The notes under the pieces were generated by a model. The model searched no databases, was not told the origin of the DNA, and saw only the letters and a list, made by a program, of their open reading frames with translations. Both the position numbers and the translations under genes were made by a program. 64,000 nt of DNA from Hyparrhenia diplandra (lineage: Eukaryota; Streptophyta; Magnoliopsida; Poales; Poaceae). This document shows positions 24,156 through 35,459 of the stretch, piece by piece (the first letter of the stretch is position 1; each line of letters starts with the position of its first letter). Where the stretch lies: positions 186,001 through 250,000 of the forward strand of contig JADLZK010008246.1 in the NCBI GenBank assembly GCA_015847255.1, read 5' to 3'.

Positions 24156-25195
24156 CACTACTACATAAATCATTTTGCAAGACAAAGGCTCAAACTTTGA
24201 CCGTGGCGGGCACATTTTTGCCCGCCATAGTTAATAGCCTCGATTAACGTGGTGGCCATTTTTTTATTTTTCGTGGCGGGCAACGTTAAAGGCCTGCCAG
24301 AAAAAAAGACCGAGGCCCAACCGGCCCAGATGAGGGCCGATAGTTGCTTCAATATAAATACAACGGGTTAGGTTAGGGGCAGCCATTCTCATCCTCACCC
24401 TCCCCTCGTACTCGTGCCCGAGAAGCCACCACGTGAGCTGGCGAGCCGCCCTCTCCTTCTCCACCATGCGTGAGCACTTCTTCTTCCATTGCGCGAGCAC
24501 CACCCTCTCCTTCCCCACCACGCGCGAGCCGCCTTCCCAAAGATCCTTTCCTCCTCCACACAAGGCACAACCGCCCGTCCCTCCTCCCTCCTCCAAGCGA
24601 GGCAACCGACGAGTGGATCCAAGGCGTGAGTGGCAAAGATCAAGTTTGGCGGCCGATGGCACCACGACGGCCCTTTCCCCTTCTCCCTCCTCTCCAGCAG
24701 CGTGGATCCGGCGGGCACCATGATTGGCCTTCCTCCACCACTACAGCGGCGTAGGAGGGCCACGCCCCGACGCGCCACCATGTGAGGAGGAGGCAAGCCG
24801 GCATGAGGTGGGCAGATCATCCGCCGCGATGGTGGATCCGGAGACGGTGGCCGCAGAGGCCGATCCGCCCGCCGGCAAGGGCGGATCAGCTCGTTGGCGA
24901 CGGATCTTGGCGCAGGCCCCTCGACCGGCAACGACATTTCGGCCTAGCTCGCTCTCCCGGGCGGTACCGCGGGCGTGGATCGGCGGGCGGCGGCATCGAG
25001 ATCCAAACCTAGGCCCATGCGGCCTAGATTCGAGTCTGCGGCGGTTTTTTGATTTCCTAATTTATTAACCGTGGCGTGCAAAAAATGCCCCGCCGCCGTT
25101 AATCCTACATTAACCGTGAGCCTACCACGGTGATGGACACATTTCCCGCCACGGTAAATGAAATCCGCCCCATGAAATTTTTTTAGGTAGTAGTG
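24156..25195. mobile_element. Non-autonomous CACTA element (copy B of shared insertion)
   Basis: It starts CACTACTACATAAATC and ends GTAGTAGTG, with ACT on both sides (24153-24155, 25196-25198), exactly as in copy A. Indels between the copies destroy any common reading frame in the GC-rich centre, which argues that the open frames there are not genes. Confidence 0.9.
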
Positions 25196-26376
25196 ACTTT
25201 CATTGGCTGTTAAAAAGAGATCAAATACTAATAAATAGCTATAATCTAGCTCAATCTCCTAGAAACATCTCTCACATAACTCTCAGCTGTTGTGTTTATT
25301 TTTTCTTATTTATATGTCTCATCTAGCTAGCTATTTGTAAATCATCATTGATTGTCGATAGAATTACTCAAGCTAGTTATATGACAACCATTGAGACGCC
25401 ATAAAGTGGAAGTGAGATAGAAAGGGAGGTGGAGCTGTACCAAACATTTCGATGAATCTCAGATCCACACGGTGCAGCTGCTCCATGCCGCCATGTCCAC
25501 GATGGATCCATATGAATATAGGATTCAGAATCACTTTTTGTAGTAGTGGAGCTCTCTTAATAAAACAGATCCTCGGGTTAGTCAGTGTCTTCCGGAAGCA
25601 ATATAAGACAGCCGTCTTAGGATTAAAAAAAATTAAGACATCCACATGATCCTGTATGGTTGCATGCCCTTCATCTTGTAGATTCTCAGAACACATTTAA
25701 TTAAAAAAAGTTTTTTTTAGCATTTTAATTAAGAAATGTTGATAAATAAATGTTTCCGCCAGCAAGTAACTTAGTAGTAGTACTACTGCACAGACTACAG
25801 TACTGCGCTTGATGACGTACATATATGAACATGATGAACGAGATTAGTCCGCGCCTCCGCGGTGACGACTCAAAGAATACGACCGAACCGTGTCCAAAGT
25901 CACAAACATTCACGCATGAACCGGTCCAACAGGAAGCAGAGATCAACTGAGAATTCACGAGCCCAAGCAACAAGGCAATGTGAGAAGCTAGAAATACTTG
26001 CTGAATACCACAGTTACGTTCCGCGGGGCACCCAATGTGACTGAAAATTATAAGCAGACATCGAGGAAATAGATGTTTCCGGTTGGATCGGAGTAGTAGA
26101 TATATACTCCTATGTTCATATATGTATGGTCCATCTTGGGACTTCCATCGACTTCAAACTTCAGAATTTGAACTTGCATGCATGCTTTCGTTACGACACT
26201 TGCATCGACTTCAAACTTTAGAATTTGAACTCAAATGACCGGACCGCGCCGATCACAGTTTGAAAATTAATCCGTGTAACTTGGCTTAGGCTTGATCTGA
26301 GAAGAACATTTAGAAGTCTCGAAAATGGTGCATGGTAATAGTGACCCGGTCCAATAGACATATGAGAAACGAACTC

Positions 26377-26385
26377 TATAAAAGG
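26377..26385 (+). promoter_or_regulatory. TATA box of peptide gene B
   Basis: TATAAAAGG lies 164 bp upstream of the ATG at 26541. It is preceded by GACCCGGTCCAATAGAC (about 26342), a block also present in copy A. Confidence 0.75.
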
Positions 26386-26540
26386 AAGCCATCATGCATG
26401 CTTCCCTCCAACAAATTCCTACTTCGACGCTTTCTTCCACGTACGCACATATACTCCTCACTAGCTAGCAAGTACTACGTATAGCAACGCACACCTAGCC
26501 CAAGCTTGCATTGTTTGGAATCAAACGTAGCATCGACGAC

Positions 26541-26813
26541 ATGGCATCGACGACGGCGGCAACGATGATGAAGGCGTTGTTGGTGGCCGTGCTACTGATG
26601 CAATGCTGCGACGTGATCCTCGCGGCGAGGCCGTTGCTGAATGCGGCGGCAGGGGCGGACGGCGGGTGGCAGCTGGGGCAGGTGCTAGACAAGGGTAAAG
26701 GGTCGCCGCCGGACGGCTCCGGCGACACCAACTGCCACTATAACGAACACGGGAACCCCTGCAGCCCACCCAAAACCGTCGTCGTAGATTGCTGGTCGTG
26801 TGCCGCCTCATGA
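26541..26813 (+). CDS. Small secreted cysteine-containing peptide (family member B, intact)
   Basis: A 90-residue protein whose function I do not recognise. The start at 26541 is chosen over an upstream in-frame ATG (26511) because all family members begin at this position and the upstream codons are not signal-like. Residues 1-28 form a signal peptide (hydrophobic core about LLVAVLLMQ, then CCDVILA), with likely cleavage before ARPLL. The mature part is glycine-, proline- and aspartate-rich and ends with four cysteines, including NC-x8-C-SPP and CWSC. It should enter the secretory pathway. It has a TATA box 164 bp upstream and no intron. Its duplicate at 14599 is frameshifted, and two further relatives lie at 30130 and 35227. 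It could be a signalling or defence-type peptide, but that is speculation. Confidence 0.6.
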   Translation: MASTTAATMMKALLVAVLLMQCCDVILAARPLLNAAAGADGGWQLGQVLDKGKGSPPDGSGDTNCHYNEHGNPCSPPKTVVVDCWSCAAS

Positions 26814-27385
26814 ATCTTCGGTTCTTGTTCAATTCCATGGGAAAATGGTTTTTAAGCTATTTATTTATAGTAGATCGATAAGGTATTTGGTTTAGTTAAT
26901 TAGAACAGATAGTTTGAAATAAAACAGCCTAACATAGCTCGACTTGCAATCAGCAAGTTGCACCGTGTGATCGGTTATTAGCTTGCTGATACAAGGCAAC
27001 ACAGCTTAGATTATTGATTAAGGCTTGTAATTAATATAAATGTGTCGCTGTATTCTTTTCTCCAAATATTTAATGTCTTTATTGAAAAAGGTGATATTTC
27101 GTCGTTCTCTTTTTTTTTTTCTTACTATTCATTGTCTCTAATAGAGCATTCTTGTTAATCCTCGTGAGACATTGACTTATATAGTTTTGGAATGAAGAGA
27201 GTATTATTTTAGTCATCCAAGCAGAGGCGGAGCCAGAACTAATAGGTAGGGGGGGTGCAGAAAATAATACAATAACACCTCATACGCATGTTAAATAAGT
27301 TTTACGCGATATGCATGATGTAAAAAATTTCTATATGTATTTAACCTATTCAAATAAATTTTAGCCTATTTTATCATCAAGATAC

Positions 27386-28560
27386 CACCCCCACCCCGAC
27401 TCCAGCCCCTGGCTCAAAAAAAAAATTCAACGGTCCATGAAGTTGCACTGAATAACTATTCTCCATGGGCCGTGGGTAGACCCTATATCTGCCCACGCCC
27501 CGTTTAAAAAAAACTTATTCTAAGACAGTATGTATGGTGCCTTAACAATGTTGAGCAACTCTATCAGTTAGGCAATTCTCACTTGGCAGCAGTTGAAATT
27601 TGCCAACTCCTCAAGATGTTTGCTAAGTTAAATTAAAGCACATCTCTAATGGTTTGACAATTCTCACTTGGCAGCACACATTAACTAACAATTTTCACTT
27701 AATTAAAAGAGCTAATTTTTAAACATCCAAAAAAATATTGATAGTCATGATTTCATATTTTTTCTAAGTATAGAACATCATGGCAAGGCTACTCAAAAAG
27801 TTCACATTTTAGCATGTTCCTACGTACAATTAGTTATGATTTTCTAAACATTCAGACAATTCATAGAAAAAGAAAACGAGAGAACCATAAAGACAAATAC
27901 TTTTCATCTAGAACCCTGCGGATCCCAGAAATTGAACAAGCCCAAATCTTAAAACCTCCCTCTCTCTCACACATAAGCATCAAAAATCCGGAAAAACTTC
28001 TATTTTAATTTTGCTCACGTTTTGGTGCTCCTCTCTTAGGAGGATGGAGGGATGCACGGAGCTTGAAGGCGCGCAAAATATGCGAGCTTTGGCCTGAATT
28101 TCGTCCAACCCTCTCTGTCGAGCATAATTAAGAGATTTTGGCAAAACTAAGGATGCTAACTTCAATTACCAATCCATTGAGATGCTCTGCATTGCACCGT
28201 GTCCTGCTGATATGATTTAATTTGGTGATTCAATAGTGTTATATGTATATATGTGAGGAGGAATAGCTTGAAACAAGCTGAAACAAGTAAATTCACGGTA
28301 GTACTAACATGATGAGTTACGACCAAACGCCTGGTATGGTAGGCCGCCACCTAATTTGGCCAAATTGAAAATTAGTTGTATGCCGAGTAAATTGGAACGG
28401 AGGGATTCGAAGATCTATTCAACACTAATTAGTATGTATTATAAATAATTAAATACTAATATTTTTATACTAATAATTAAATACTAACACGATTACGTTT
28501 GACTTTCCAAACATTAAAAATGTTAAGTAAAAGAGGTAGAGGAAATAAGATACCTAGGAT
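27386..28560. other. Non-coding, AT-rich; no gene seen
   Basis: No supported gene. Two short direct copies of CAATTCTCACTTGGCAGCA lie near 27570 and 27657. The open frame near 27814-28008 is short, lysine-rich and without motif. Confidence 0.55.
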
Positions 28561-28569
28561 CGCACGGAC

Positions 28570-29040
28570 ATGGAAAATAATCAGAACCAGGAACTTGTGC
28601 TGTACGTACGTACTATATGTACTTTCCGGCTGATCAAGCGCCGCCACATTCTCGGAAGCAACAGGATAGAACAGTAGCCGCTTCTATGAATCCGTTCGCA
28701 GGGCTCCACCGTTGAATAGTACAACAAGACGCGATGGCTGTACGGTACGTCAAAGGTATGGCAGTACCTAGTCTGTGCATGCATCGTCGGTCCAATCCAA
28801 TCGATCGTTAGCATGCATAAATAGACCGACCGAGAAGTCACAATCCAAGCTAGGAAAGTCACTTTGCTTGCTTGACACTTGTATTTTAGGTTTGACCTGA
28901 CAAATATTACATGATGGATTGAATCAACAGTTGAACTGATGACCTGGTCCTTAATTAATATTTGTTTTACCTTTCCGGAGGCCGGTTAAGCAAGTGTCAC
29001 GAATCACCATAGCATAAAAGGCAACCGTTTGTTCGATCAG
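28570..29040 (+). repeat. Orphan upstream block and promoter of the peptide family (no gene attached)
   Basis: 28590-28810 (GTACGTACGTAC, TTTCCGGCTGATC, TCCGTTCGCAGGGCTCCACCG, TACGTCAAAGGTATGGCA) matches parts of 34440-34680 and 60120-60400. 28885-29035 (TTTGACCTGACAAATATTAC, GATGACCTGGTCCTTAAT, CATAAAAGGCAACC) matches the proximal promoters of members C and D. No peptide reading frame follows, so this is either a gene-less relic or a promoter copied alone. Confidence 0.6.
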
Positions 29041-29269
29041 CATTTGGCGTACATGCACATATACGCAAACTACTTTAATCCTCCACCCGCGCGCACTAAC
29101 TTGTGTCATTATGTATCTTCTCTTCGTATTATACTTTATTCAATTTTGAATTTATTATGTTTGGGAACTTAAACAAATGAAAATGTTAAAATTATATAAT
29201 TTTGATTTTAATATTTATTACTATATATGTAAGTTTTGATCAAACTTAACATACTTTAGCATAGTGAAT

Positions 29270-30017
29270 TCCATCTCTTTCGTAGCTCCGGCTTACCAAC
29301 CGACCTACTCTCGGTGTCGCCGCCAACAAATGAGCAAAGCTAAACGAAGGTAGGCCCGCGCGCGCCGCCACTTTCTTGGAAGCAGCTGATGTATTGCCAG
29401 TAGCAGCCGGCCACCGGCGGAAACAAGAGTCAGAATTGAACAATATATAATGGCCTTCTGTGAACTTGATGACGAATTCGTACTTCACGACCCGATGATC
29501 GATCGGATCGATGACACGTACGCGACGACGTACACTGGTGGCAGTAGACCAGTAGTACGTAGTAGCTACTTAGCTAGTATGTATATGCACCGGTCCAGCC
29601 GTCAGCATGATCGTCGACCGAGAATTCAGAGATCCATTCAAGAACTAACAAAGAAGCCACGCATGAATACATACGGATACGATATACGACGGTCGCTAGC
29701 TGTGAGTTTCTGCGGAGCAAGCTACACTACACACAATGAGCCATTTCAGCGGGCACATCAAATGTGTTGGCACGCACTCAGTTCAGACTTTCTTGCGTCT
29801 TGGTCTTGCATGCTTAGCATGCATGGACTTTTTACTACTTGGGAATTTTCATTCAAATAAATAGACCGATGAAAACCGCGTCCTACGTAGTTTATGGAGA
29901 ACGTATTAGGCTTGACCCTGAAAAATATTAGTATATTACTACTAGTATACAAGGCTTGAACTGACCTGGTCCTTGAATACGTTTTACCTTTTCGGCGTCA
30001 CGTCTCTCGATCAATAC
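29270..30017 (+). repeat. Upstream region of peptide gene C (family repeat block)
   Basis: Shares blocks with the other upstream copies: CAACAAATGAGCAAAGCT, GCCGCCACTTTCTTGGAA, GGCGGAAACAAGAGTCAGAA, TTGATGACGAATTCGT. It then has a proximal block (AGGCTTGACCCTGAAAAATATT, GACCTGGTCCTTGAAT, TTTCGGCGTCACGTCTC) closely matching that of member D (34925-35040). Confidence 0.65.
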
Positions 30018-30025
30018 TATAAAAG
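30018..30025 (+). promoter_or_regulatory. TATA box of peptide gene C
   Basis: TATAAAAG lies 105 bp upstream of the ATG at 30130, in the conserved context CGTCACGTCTC...TACTATAAAAG. Confidence 0.7.
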
Positions 30026-30129
30026 ACCGCCACCTTGCAAGCAAAAACCAAGAGCCAGCATTCGACTGACGTACTGCACACACTCTACAACTAGCAAGCA
30101 ACACTCACACAAGGATCCCTGGACTTTGA

Positions 30130-30372
30130 ATGGCACCGGCGGGGATGATGGCGAGGGCGGCGGCGGTGGTCGTGCTTCTGATGCAACTCTGCAACGTCAT
30201 CCTCGCGGCGAGGCCGCTGCTGTTTGTGGCTGCGGACAGCGGGCCGGGCGACGATGGCGGAGGGGCATGCATGGCGCGGAGGCGCTGGCCATGGTTTTGC
30301 AGGTCCTACCCGGCGGCGGAGGCAACTGCGAGGGCTGGCAGGCTCCCGGCCACCATGGATGCCCGTAGCTAG
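30130..30372 (+). pseudogene. Small secreted peptide gene, family member C (probably frameshifted)
   Basis: The open frame encodes 80 residues starting MAPAGMMARAA, with the family signal peptide (VVVLLMQLCNVILA, then ARPLL). Compared with member D, it has one extra base near 30240 (GCGGGCCGG against GCGGCCGG) and four extra bases near 30266 (GGGGCATGCATGGCG). After the second change the family tail EALAMVLQVLPGGGGNC...CP is readable in another frame ending at 30368. The present frame instead yields an arginine-rich tail. It may still make a secreted peptide with a novel tail, but decay is the simpler reading. Confidence 0.6.
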
Positions 30373-30599
30373 CTCTGACTCTACTCTGTCGACTGTCGTT
30401 GCCCTAATCGTCCCGTGGGAAAATTGGATTCTTCCCAAGATGTTCATATTAGATCGACAGGATATATAAGTACTTAATTAGTGTATGCAATGAGATTTTT
30501 CTCTGACATAAGTAGACATGTAAAAACAAAAAGTCGTATATACATCATTAGCTAGCTTAGGTGATTTGAGTTTGGATTCATCAGGTTGATCTAGGCAGT

Positions 30600-30740
30600 A
30601 AAAGGTGCAAAGCGCGCATCTAATACTGTAAAACTCGTTCTTTTCTTTTATTTTTTTTCCTTTTTGTTCTCAAGATGTACTATGAATTTTATTTGAACAA
30701 TAGATTCTGCATATGTGTATATGGTTTTGTCGGAAGAGAT
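30600..30740 (+). repeat. Peptide-family 3' flank, copy 1
   Basis: GGTGCAAAGCGCGCATCTAA through TAGATTCTGCATATGTG matches 30960-31130 and 35690-35805. It lies about 250 bp past the stop of member C. Confidence 0.7.
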
Positions 30741-30959
30741 AGAGATAATGTGGTGTCCTTTTTATAAGTAGGTTTTAGGCTGCTAGCTAATAATGTCATT
30801 AACCGCCATTAAGTACGGGGTGGTGGACCAGCAGGTCCATTCTTGAGTTTGTACTTTAACTTATCCATTTCACAAAGTTGTTGAAATAATCCATCCATCA
30901 AAGGGTCAGCTCTAGCTATATACCATGTGGCATGAAACAAACTCATATATAGGGTAAAA

Positions 30960-31130
30960 AACTAAAAATTAAGGTGCAACGGCGCATCTGATGCTGTATA
31001 TTCGTTAATCTCTTATTATATATAGGTAAACATTGTTCTTTGTATAAAAAAAAATATATAGGTAAACATTTTTTACTCTCTCTAGATGAACAACGGATTT
31101 TATTTAAACAATATAATCTGCATATGTACT
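30960..31130 (+). repeat. Peptide-family 3' flank, copy 2
   Basis: A second copy of the same 3' flank (GGTGCAACGGCGCATCTGATGC...CTGCATATGTAC), 360 bp after the first, with no peptide gene of its own before it. Confidence 0.65.
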
Positions 31131-31206
31131 TATGGATTGAATTTTTTTGTTCGTTATTCTCCTCTTAATGAAATACGCGTGAACGGCTCGATCTTAAAAA
31201 AAAAAA
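31131..31206 (+). mobile_element. 5'-truncated LINE 3' end (possible)
   Basis: CTTAATGAAATACGCGTGAACGG followed by GATCTT and an A11 run resembles the 3' ends of grass LINEs, such as the one ending near 46640 (CTTAATGAAAAACGCG). No target duplication could be identified. Confidence 0.4.
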
Positions 31207-31209
31207 CTA

Positions 31210-32100
31210 ATCAGTAATGCCTGCCTTATATAATTTTGTTCGCGAGGATCATCCTCTTTTTTAAGTTACCTCTCTACAGATTGAAATTTTCTTTTAGTAC
31301 TTAAAAAGAAGATTACACTATACTACATAAAATATTTTTGCAACAACATTTTCACCGTTGGTTTGTTACAAACCTCTTATAATATATATCACCACTGATT
31401 TATAACAAAAACCATTGGTGAAAACAATTATAGAGATCGGTCCAACACTGCACACAGTTAGCAAGCAGCGATTGGACCATGCCGGGAATAATTCTCGCTC
31501 GCTCAAATTAGAACAAGCAACACAAGACATATGCATATAGTATATCAGATACTAATTCTACAATCATCTTAATTGCAACTATATATGTAGCTCTCGTGGT
31601 GGTCGCTGTGACTTTCTCCGTACCTGTCTAGCTATAGCCAAACTGAACCATTTCAGCGGGCAGCTCGCAGCGCGCACGAGACAATTGTATGTATGTGTTG
31701 GCATGCTTAGGTACTTCTCTACGACACCGTCCCCGTACGTTGCGTCGGCCTGGTTATTACCGCACATACAGAGACTTCACACTTTGGAATTTGAGTTCAA
31801 ATGGACCGCGCGCTCTTCTCTGAAAGACTGGAAGAACCGCGTAGCTAGCTTCGCGCCTACTAAATACATGATCGACGATGACCAGGTCTGGTCTGGTCGT
31901 TTTACTTCTTCAGCTACCATGGGTACGTGTCTCCTTTATTCCAACAGACAGCTTAATTATTAGAGACCATTCGACGTACACAGTAGTAGACATATGTATA
32001 CTCCACCGCAGCAATGATAACCATACTTTAAACAGGGAGGTCAACCTTTACAAATTTTGATCAACAATATAATTGTTTAAATTATATGTAAGTATATGCA
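31210..32100. other. Non-coding; no gene seen
   Basis: AT-rich with scattered pieces related to the peptide-gene upstream blocks (for example TTTCAGCGGGCA and TGTGTTGGCATGC near 31645-31705, also near 29740 and 34775). Open frames here are short and motif-free. Confidence 0.5.
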
Positions 32101-32202
32101 AAACCTCTTGCATCTCTGCGTGTGCCAGACAAGAGACCAAGCTGTCCGAGAGGGGGGAACAAACGGTGGTTGGAAAGGTTCAAGCCACCTGGTGAGCATC
32201 TC

Positions 32203-32366
32203 CGTCAGGTTTAAAAACTCAATCCACTGTCTTTATAATAGTGATAGAAGGAGATTGCCGTCCATTCTTAATCCCTCCATTTGCGAAGGCAACGGGAGGC
32301 GACATTTTTGCTCCCATGGGTCAGGTTTAAAAAGGCTCAATCCACTGTCATTTATAATAGTGATAA
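32203..32366. repeat. Direct repeat of about 45 bp
   Basis: GTCAGGTTTAAAAA...CTCAATCCACTGTC...TTTATAATAGTGATA occurs at 32203-32246 and again at 32321-32366, starting 118 bp apart. Confidence 0.75.
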
Positions 32367-32823
32367 ACGTGAGGAATTTTTCCAATTATTGTAGAAAAAA
32401 ATTTTTAATAGACCCCTTTGTAACCCCTTTGGCTATAGTTTTTCTCAATCTTTTAAAAACTCCCCTTGGTCCCTTTTCTTCTACCTGAGACCACTTTGGA
32501 TCCCCCATTTACATTCTCGCGGCTCACCACTACTGCTAGGGGTCTATTGCACGCCCGAAAACACAGCCGCATGAAGGCTAGGGGCAATGATGCAAAGGGT
32601 AGGCTGGCCACCCGCCTATTTTGCTTTTGGCCCTTTTTTCGAAAAGATTTGCTCAAATACGCATTTGATGGAATTCTTTCAAAAAATATACCCTTAATTA
32701 GCTCGGCATTGTTCATGATGCGCTGAGGTCGCTTGAGTGGCTGCCGATGTGGGGACGGATGTGGCAGCAGACTTCCGGTGCCATCATGATGGCAACAAAC
32801 TTGAGACAAGTATATTTTGTCCG

Positions 32824-34295
32824 AGAACATTTTTACCCTTTTTTCCCCCGCTGCCGCCTCCATGCGGGCGGCCGGGCGGAACCCCAGCCGCCGCCGCGCC
32901 CCCCCTCCTCCCCACCCTCCCGCCCACGCCGCCGCTGCCGGCCGGCAAGGCCGCCGCCGCCGCCGGATGGCGGGGGGGGGGCACCTTCGCTGGGCGTGGT
33001 GGTGTGGTAGCGCGGGCTGGCCGGGCGCGGCGCCGCCGAAGCACGCGGCTGGGGCGAGGCGGGCGGCGGTACACACGGCGGCGGCCGCTGCCCGGCAGGG
33101 CAGGTGTGGATGGCGGCGGCGGCGGGGCATCCTCTTCGCCGCTAACGACGCCCACATCCCCTCTCCGCCGCGGTTGCGCTTCTCTCCCGGGCTGTGGCGT
33201 TTGGATCCGGCTCGCCATCCGATCTGGCGTTTCCAAGCATCGGAGGGCGGCGATGGTGGTGCGGCACGCCGGGACACCTACACGGGCCTCGCACCGGGTC
33301 CCGCCCTTGCGGCAAGATCCAGGGGCCCTTGCTGCTGGGTGCGGTGCCATGCGCCGAGATGGCGGAGAGATCCCTTCTCCGCATCCCCGGTATTCTTTCT
33401 CGACGACCGGCGCTGTGGCTAGCGGTGGCGGCCGGTGCAGGCGGCCGGCGGCGCGTGGTGGTGGCTTGGCCTATGGCGGCATGGGGGGCAGCACTCCTCT
33501 CGTAGTCCCTCCCTTGATGGGCTGGCGGTTCCTTGATCGGTGTCCATGGGGCCGGGGGGTTTCCGCCGCTCTCCGGTGGTCCACGGCTCCCGGTGAGCGT
33601 GACCGCCTTCCGGTCCATGCTCTCGCGGTCGAGCCGCCGATGGAAACCGCGTGCCGGGGCGGTCTCGAGGCAGTCCGCTGGGTCCCTGAGCACGTGTGCT
33701 CCCGAGGTAGAGCCGCCCCGCGGAGGCCTAGGTGGCGAAGATGAAGATGAAGGTCGGCGCCTGGCGCTCGACAGCGGACGCTGCGGCGACGAGCCTTTTT
33801 TTCCGGTTTTTCCGACAGTCGCCTTGCCATGGGGTGGCCGATGCAGCCCGCTGCCGCGCAGGTAGCCGGGCGATCGATCCCCCTCGGAGGTTTCAGCAAG
33901 ATGGCTAGCAGCAACGACAAGGGCGATTTGCTTGGTTACGGAAGCTAGGCTTACATCTGATCCGGGGTCTTTTTAAAGTTTCGGGCGACGGGCGACGCCA
34001 CGGGCGCCGCTCTTCTCGTTGGGGGGCGCTGCCCCTAGTTCCTTCCACGGTGTGCACCCGTCCGCTCCCGACGAGCGGGCGCGGCGCTTTCCGAACGCCA
34101 GAATCTTTGTTGAAGGTGTTGCCGTGGATTAGACTAGGCTAGGCTTCTTCGACCAAGCCCTTCTTTGGGTTGTCGTTTTCTCGTTTTGTAATGGCGTGGG
34201 TGTGGTTTTTGGGCCGTTTCCCTCAAAAACTTGGTCAATCTTCTTCTTATTAATCCAAAGCCGTAACAACTTGTTCTTGGATCTTTCAAAAAAAA
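32824..34295 (+). mobile_element. 1.47-kb retroposon with A-tail and 16-bp target duplication
   Basis: AAGTATATTTTGTCCG occurs directly before (32808-32823) and after (34296-34311) the element, and the right end is a short A run after GGATCTTTC. These are hallmarks of LINE-type target-primed insertion. The body (32870-33900) is very GC-rich with long open frames in several phases but no motif I recognise. The last 340 bp resemble LINE 3' UTRs (TTGGTCAATCTTCTTCTTATTAATCC). It may be an internally deleted or non-autonomous LINE. No reverse transcriptase is present. Confidence 0.8.
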
Positions 34296-34439
34296 AAGTA
34301 TATTTTGTCCGGTGTCCATATAGAAATGATGTTGACGAGTCAACTACCTTATTACTTCTACGGCCTCAGGCCCAGCCCACAAACAAGCAAAGCACTGACT
34401 CGAGGGAAGCTCGTGGCCACGCCATCAACCGTTCATGAC

Positions 34440-35040
34440 GACAGTTCTCTGATGTTCCGGCTGGCCAGTGACCAATCGATCGACCAACTCTGTCACCACC
34501 AACAAAATGAGCAAAGCTGATGTATATTGCCGGTAACGGCCGGCAGAAATGAGTCAGAAAGAATAGCTGCTTGTGAGCCTGACGAATTCGTTCGCAGTCG
34601 CAGGAGGCTCCATCGTTGAATACGACCCGGACACGACTGTCAAAGGCATGGTTTGCATTTCGGTCCAACCGTTAGCAGAGATCGACCGATTCAAGAACGA
34701 AGCCAAGCATGCATACATACGATCGAATTGGATCCGCAGCTGGGTACGTATATATACAATCGATGGACACAACCAAATGTGTTGGCATGCCCCCTCAGTT
34801 CAGACTTTTGCATGCGTCTTGCTGTCCTGGCTGGTTAGCATGGACTTGAGATTTAGACTCACGAATTTTCATTCAAATAAATGGACCGACCCGGTGATGA
34901 AAAACCGCGTGGTTTATACGGAATATTAGGCTTGACCCTGACAAATATTTTTTTTACTCTTAGTATACACAGGGCTCGAACTGATGACCTGGTCCTTGAA
35001 TTCGTTTTACCTGCTTTTCGGCGTCACGTCTCACGATCGA
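34440..35040 (+). repeat. Upstream region of peptide gene D (family repeat block)
   Basis: A distal block (CACCAACAAAATGAGCAAAGCTGATG, GACGAATTCGTTCGCAGTC, GGCTCCATCGTTGAATACGAC, TCAAAGGCATGG) and a proximal block (TTGACCCTGACAAATATT, GATGACCTGGTCCTTGAATTCG, TTTCGGCGTCACGTCTCACG). These correspond to 29270-30017, 28570-29040 and 60050-60450. Confidence 0.7.
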
Positions 35041-35043
35041 TAC

Positions 35044-35052
35044 TATAAAAGG
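35044..35052 (+). promoter_or_regulatory. TATA box of peptide gene D
   Basis: TATAAAAGG lies 175 bp upstream of the start position at 35227. The context after it (CAACCATCGTGCATG) resembles members A and B. Confidence 0.7.
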
Positions 35053-35226
35053 CAACCATCGTGCATGTTTCCCTCCCAGCAAACCAACAATTAGCCAGCT
35101 GAACGAGAGCGTCTCCAGACTCCAGCGCTAGCTAACAAGCCCCTGCTTTAGTTGCAGTATTACTTGCTTTGCTGTACGTGCAGTGTGCTTACGGGTTACA
35201 CTAAAACACACACAAGGCAAGCTAGA

Positions 35227-35459
35227 ATGGCAGTGACGACGATGATGGCGAGGGCGGTGGTGGTGGCCGTGCTTTGATGCAACTCTGCAACGTCATCCTC
35301 GCGGCGAGGCCGCTGCTGGCTGCGGACAGCGGCCGGGCGACGATGACGGAGGGGCACGGCGCGGAGGCGCTGGCCATGGTTTTGCAGGTCCTACCCGGCG
35401 GCGGAGGCAACTGCAAGGACTTTCAGGCTCCCCACCCTCCCTGCCCGCCGTCGTCCTAA
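35227..35459 (+). pseudogene. Small secreted peptide gene, family member D (1-bp deletion)
   Basis: It starts MAVTTMMARAVVVAVL and hits TGA at once, because one base is missing relative to member C (GTGCTTTGATGCAAC against GTGCTTCTGATGCAAC). Beyond the break the frame is open to 35459: MQLCNVILAARPLL, then a short mature part with GNC-x9-C-PPSS at its end. Promoter, signal region and tail are otherwise well preserved, so the break may be recent or a sequencing error. If real, translation ends inside the signal peptide. Confidence 0.7.

Larger units (their letters stand above)
22501..27385. repeat. Segmental duplication, copy B
   Basis: The counterpart of copy A. It lacks the 9741-10889 CACTA element (single GAT at 22525-22527) and the LINE, and so shows both empty sites. 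It retains the shared MITE-like and CACTA elements and carries the readable peptide gene at 26541. 22528-23471 matches 10893-11673 of copy A without a conserved reading frame. Confidence 0.88.

Noticed and set aside
29450..29860. 136-codon open frame upstream of peptide gene C
   Set aside because: Lies in the upstream repeat block; the same block at 34440 and 60120 does not keep the frame.
32737..33744. 335-codon open frame in the 1.47-kb retroposon
   Set aside because: Starts left of the retroposon boundary and runs across its target duplication, so it cannot be a single gene; GC-rich DNA is open in several frames.
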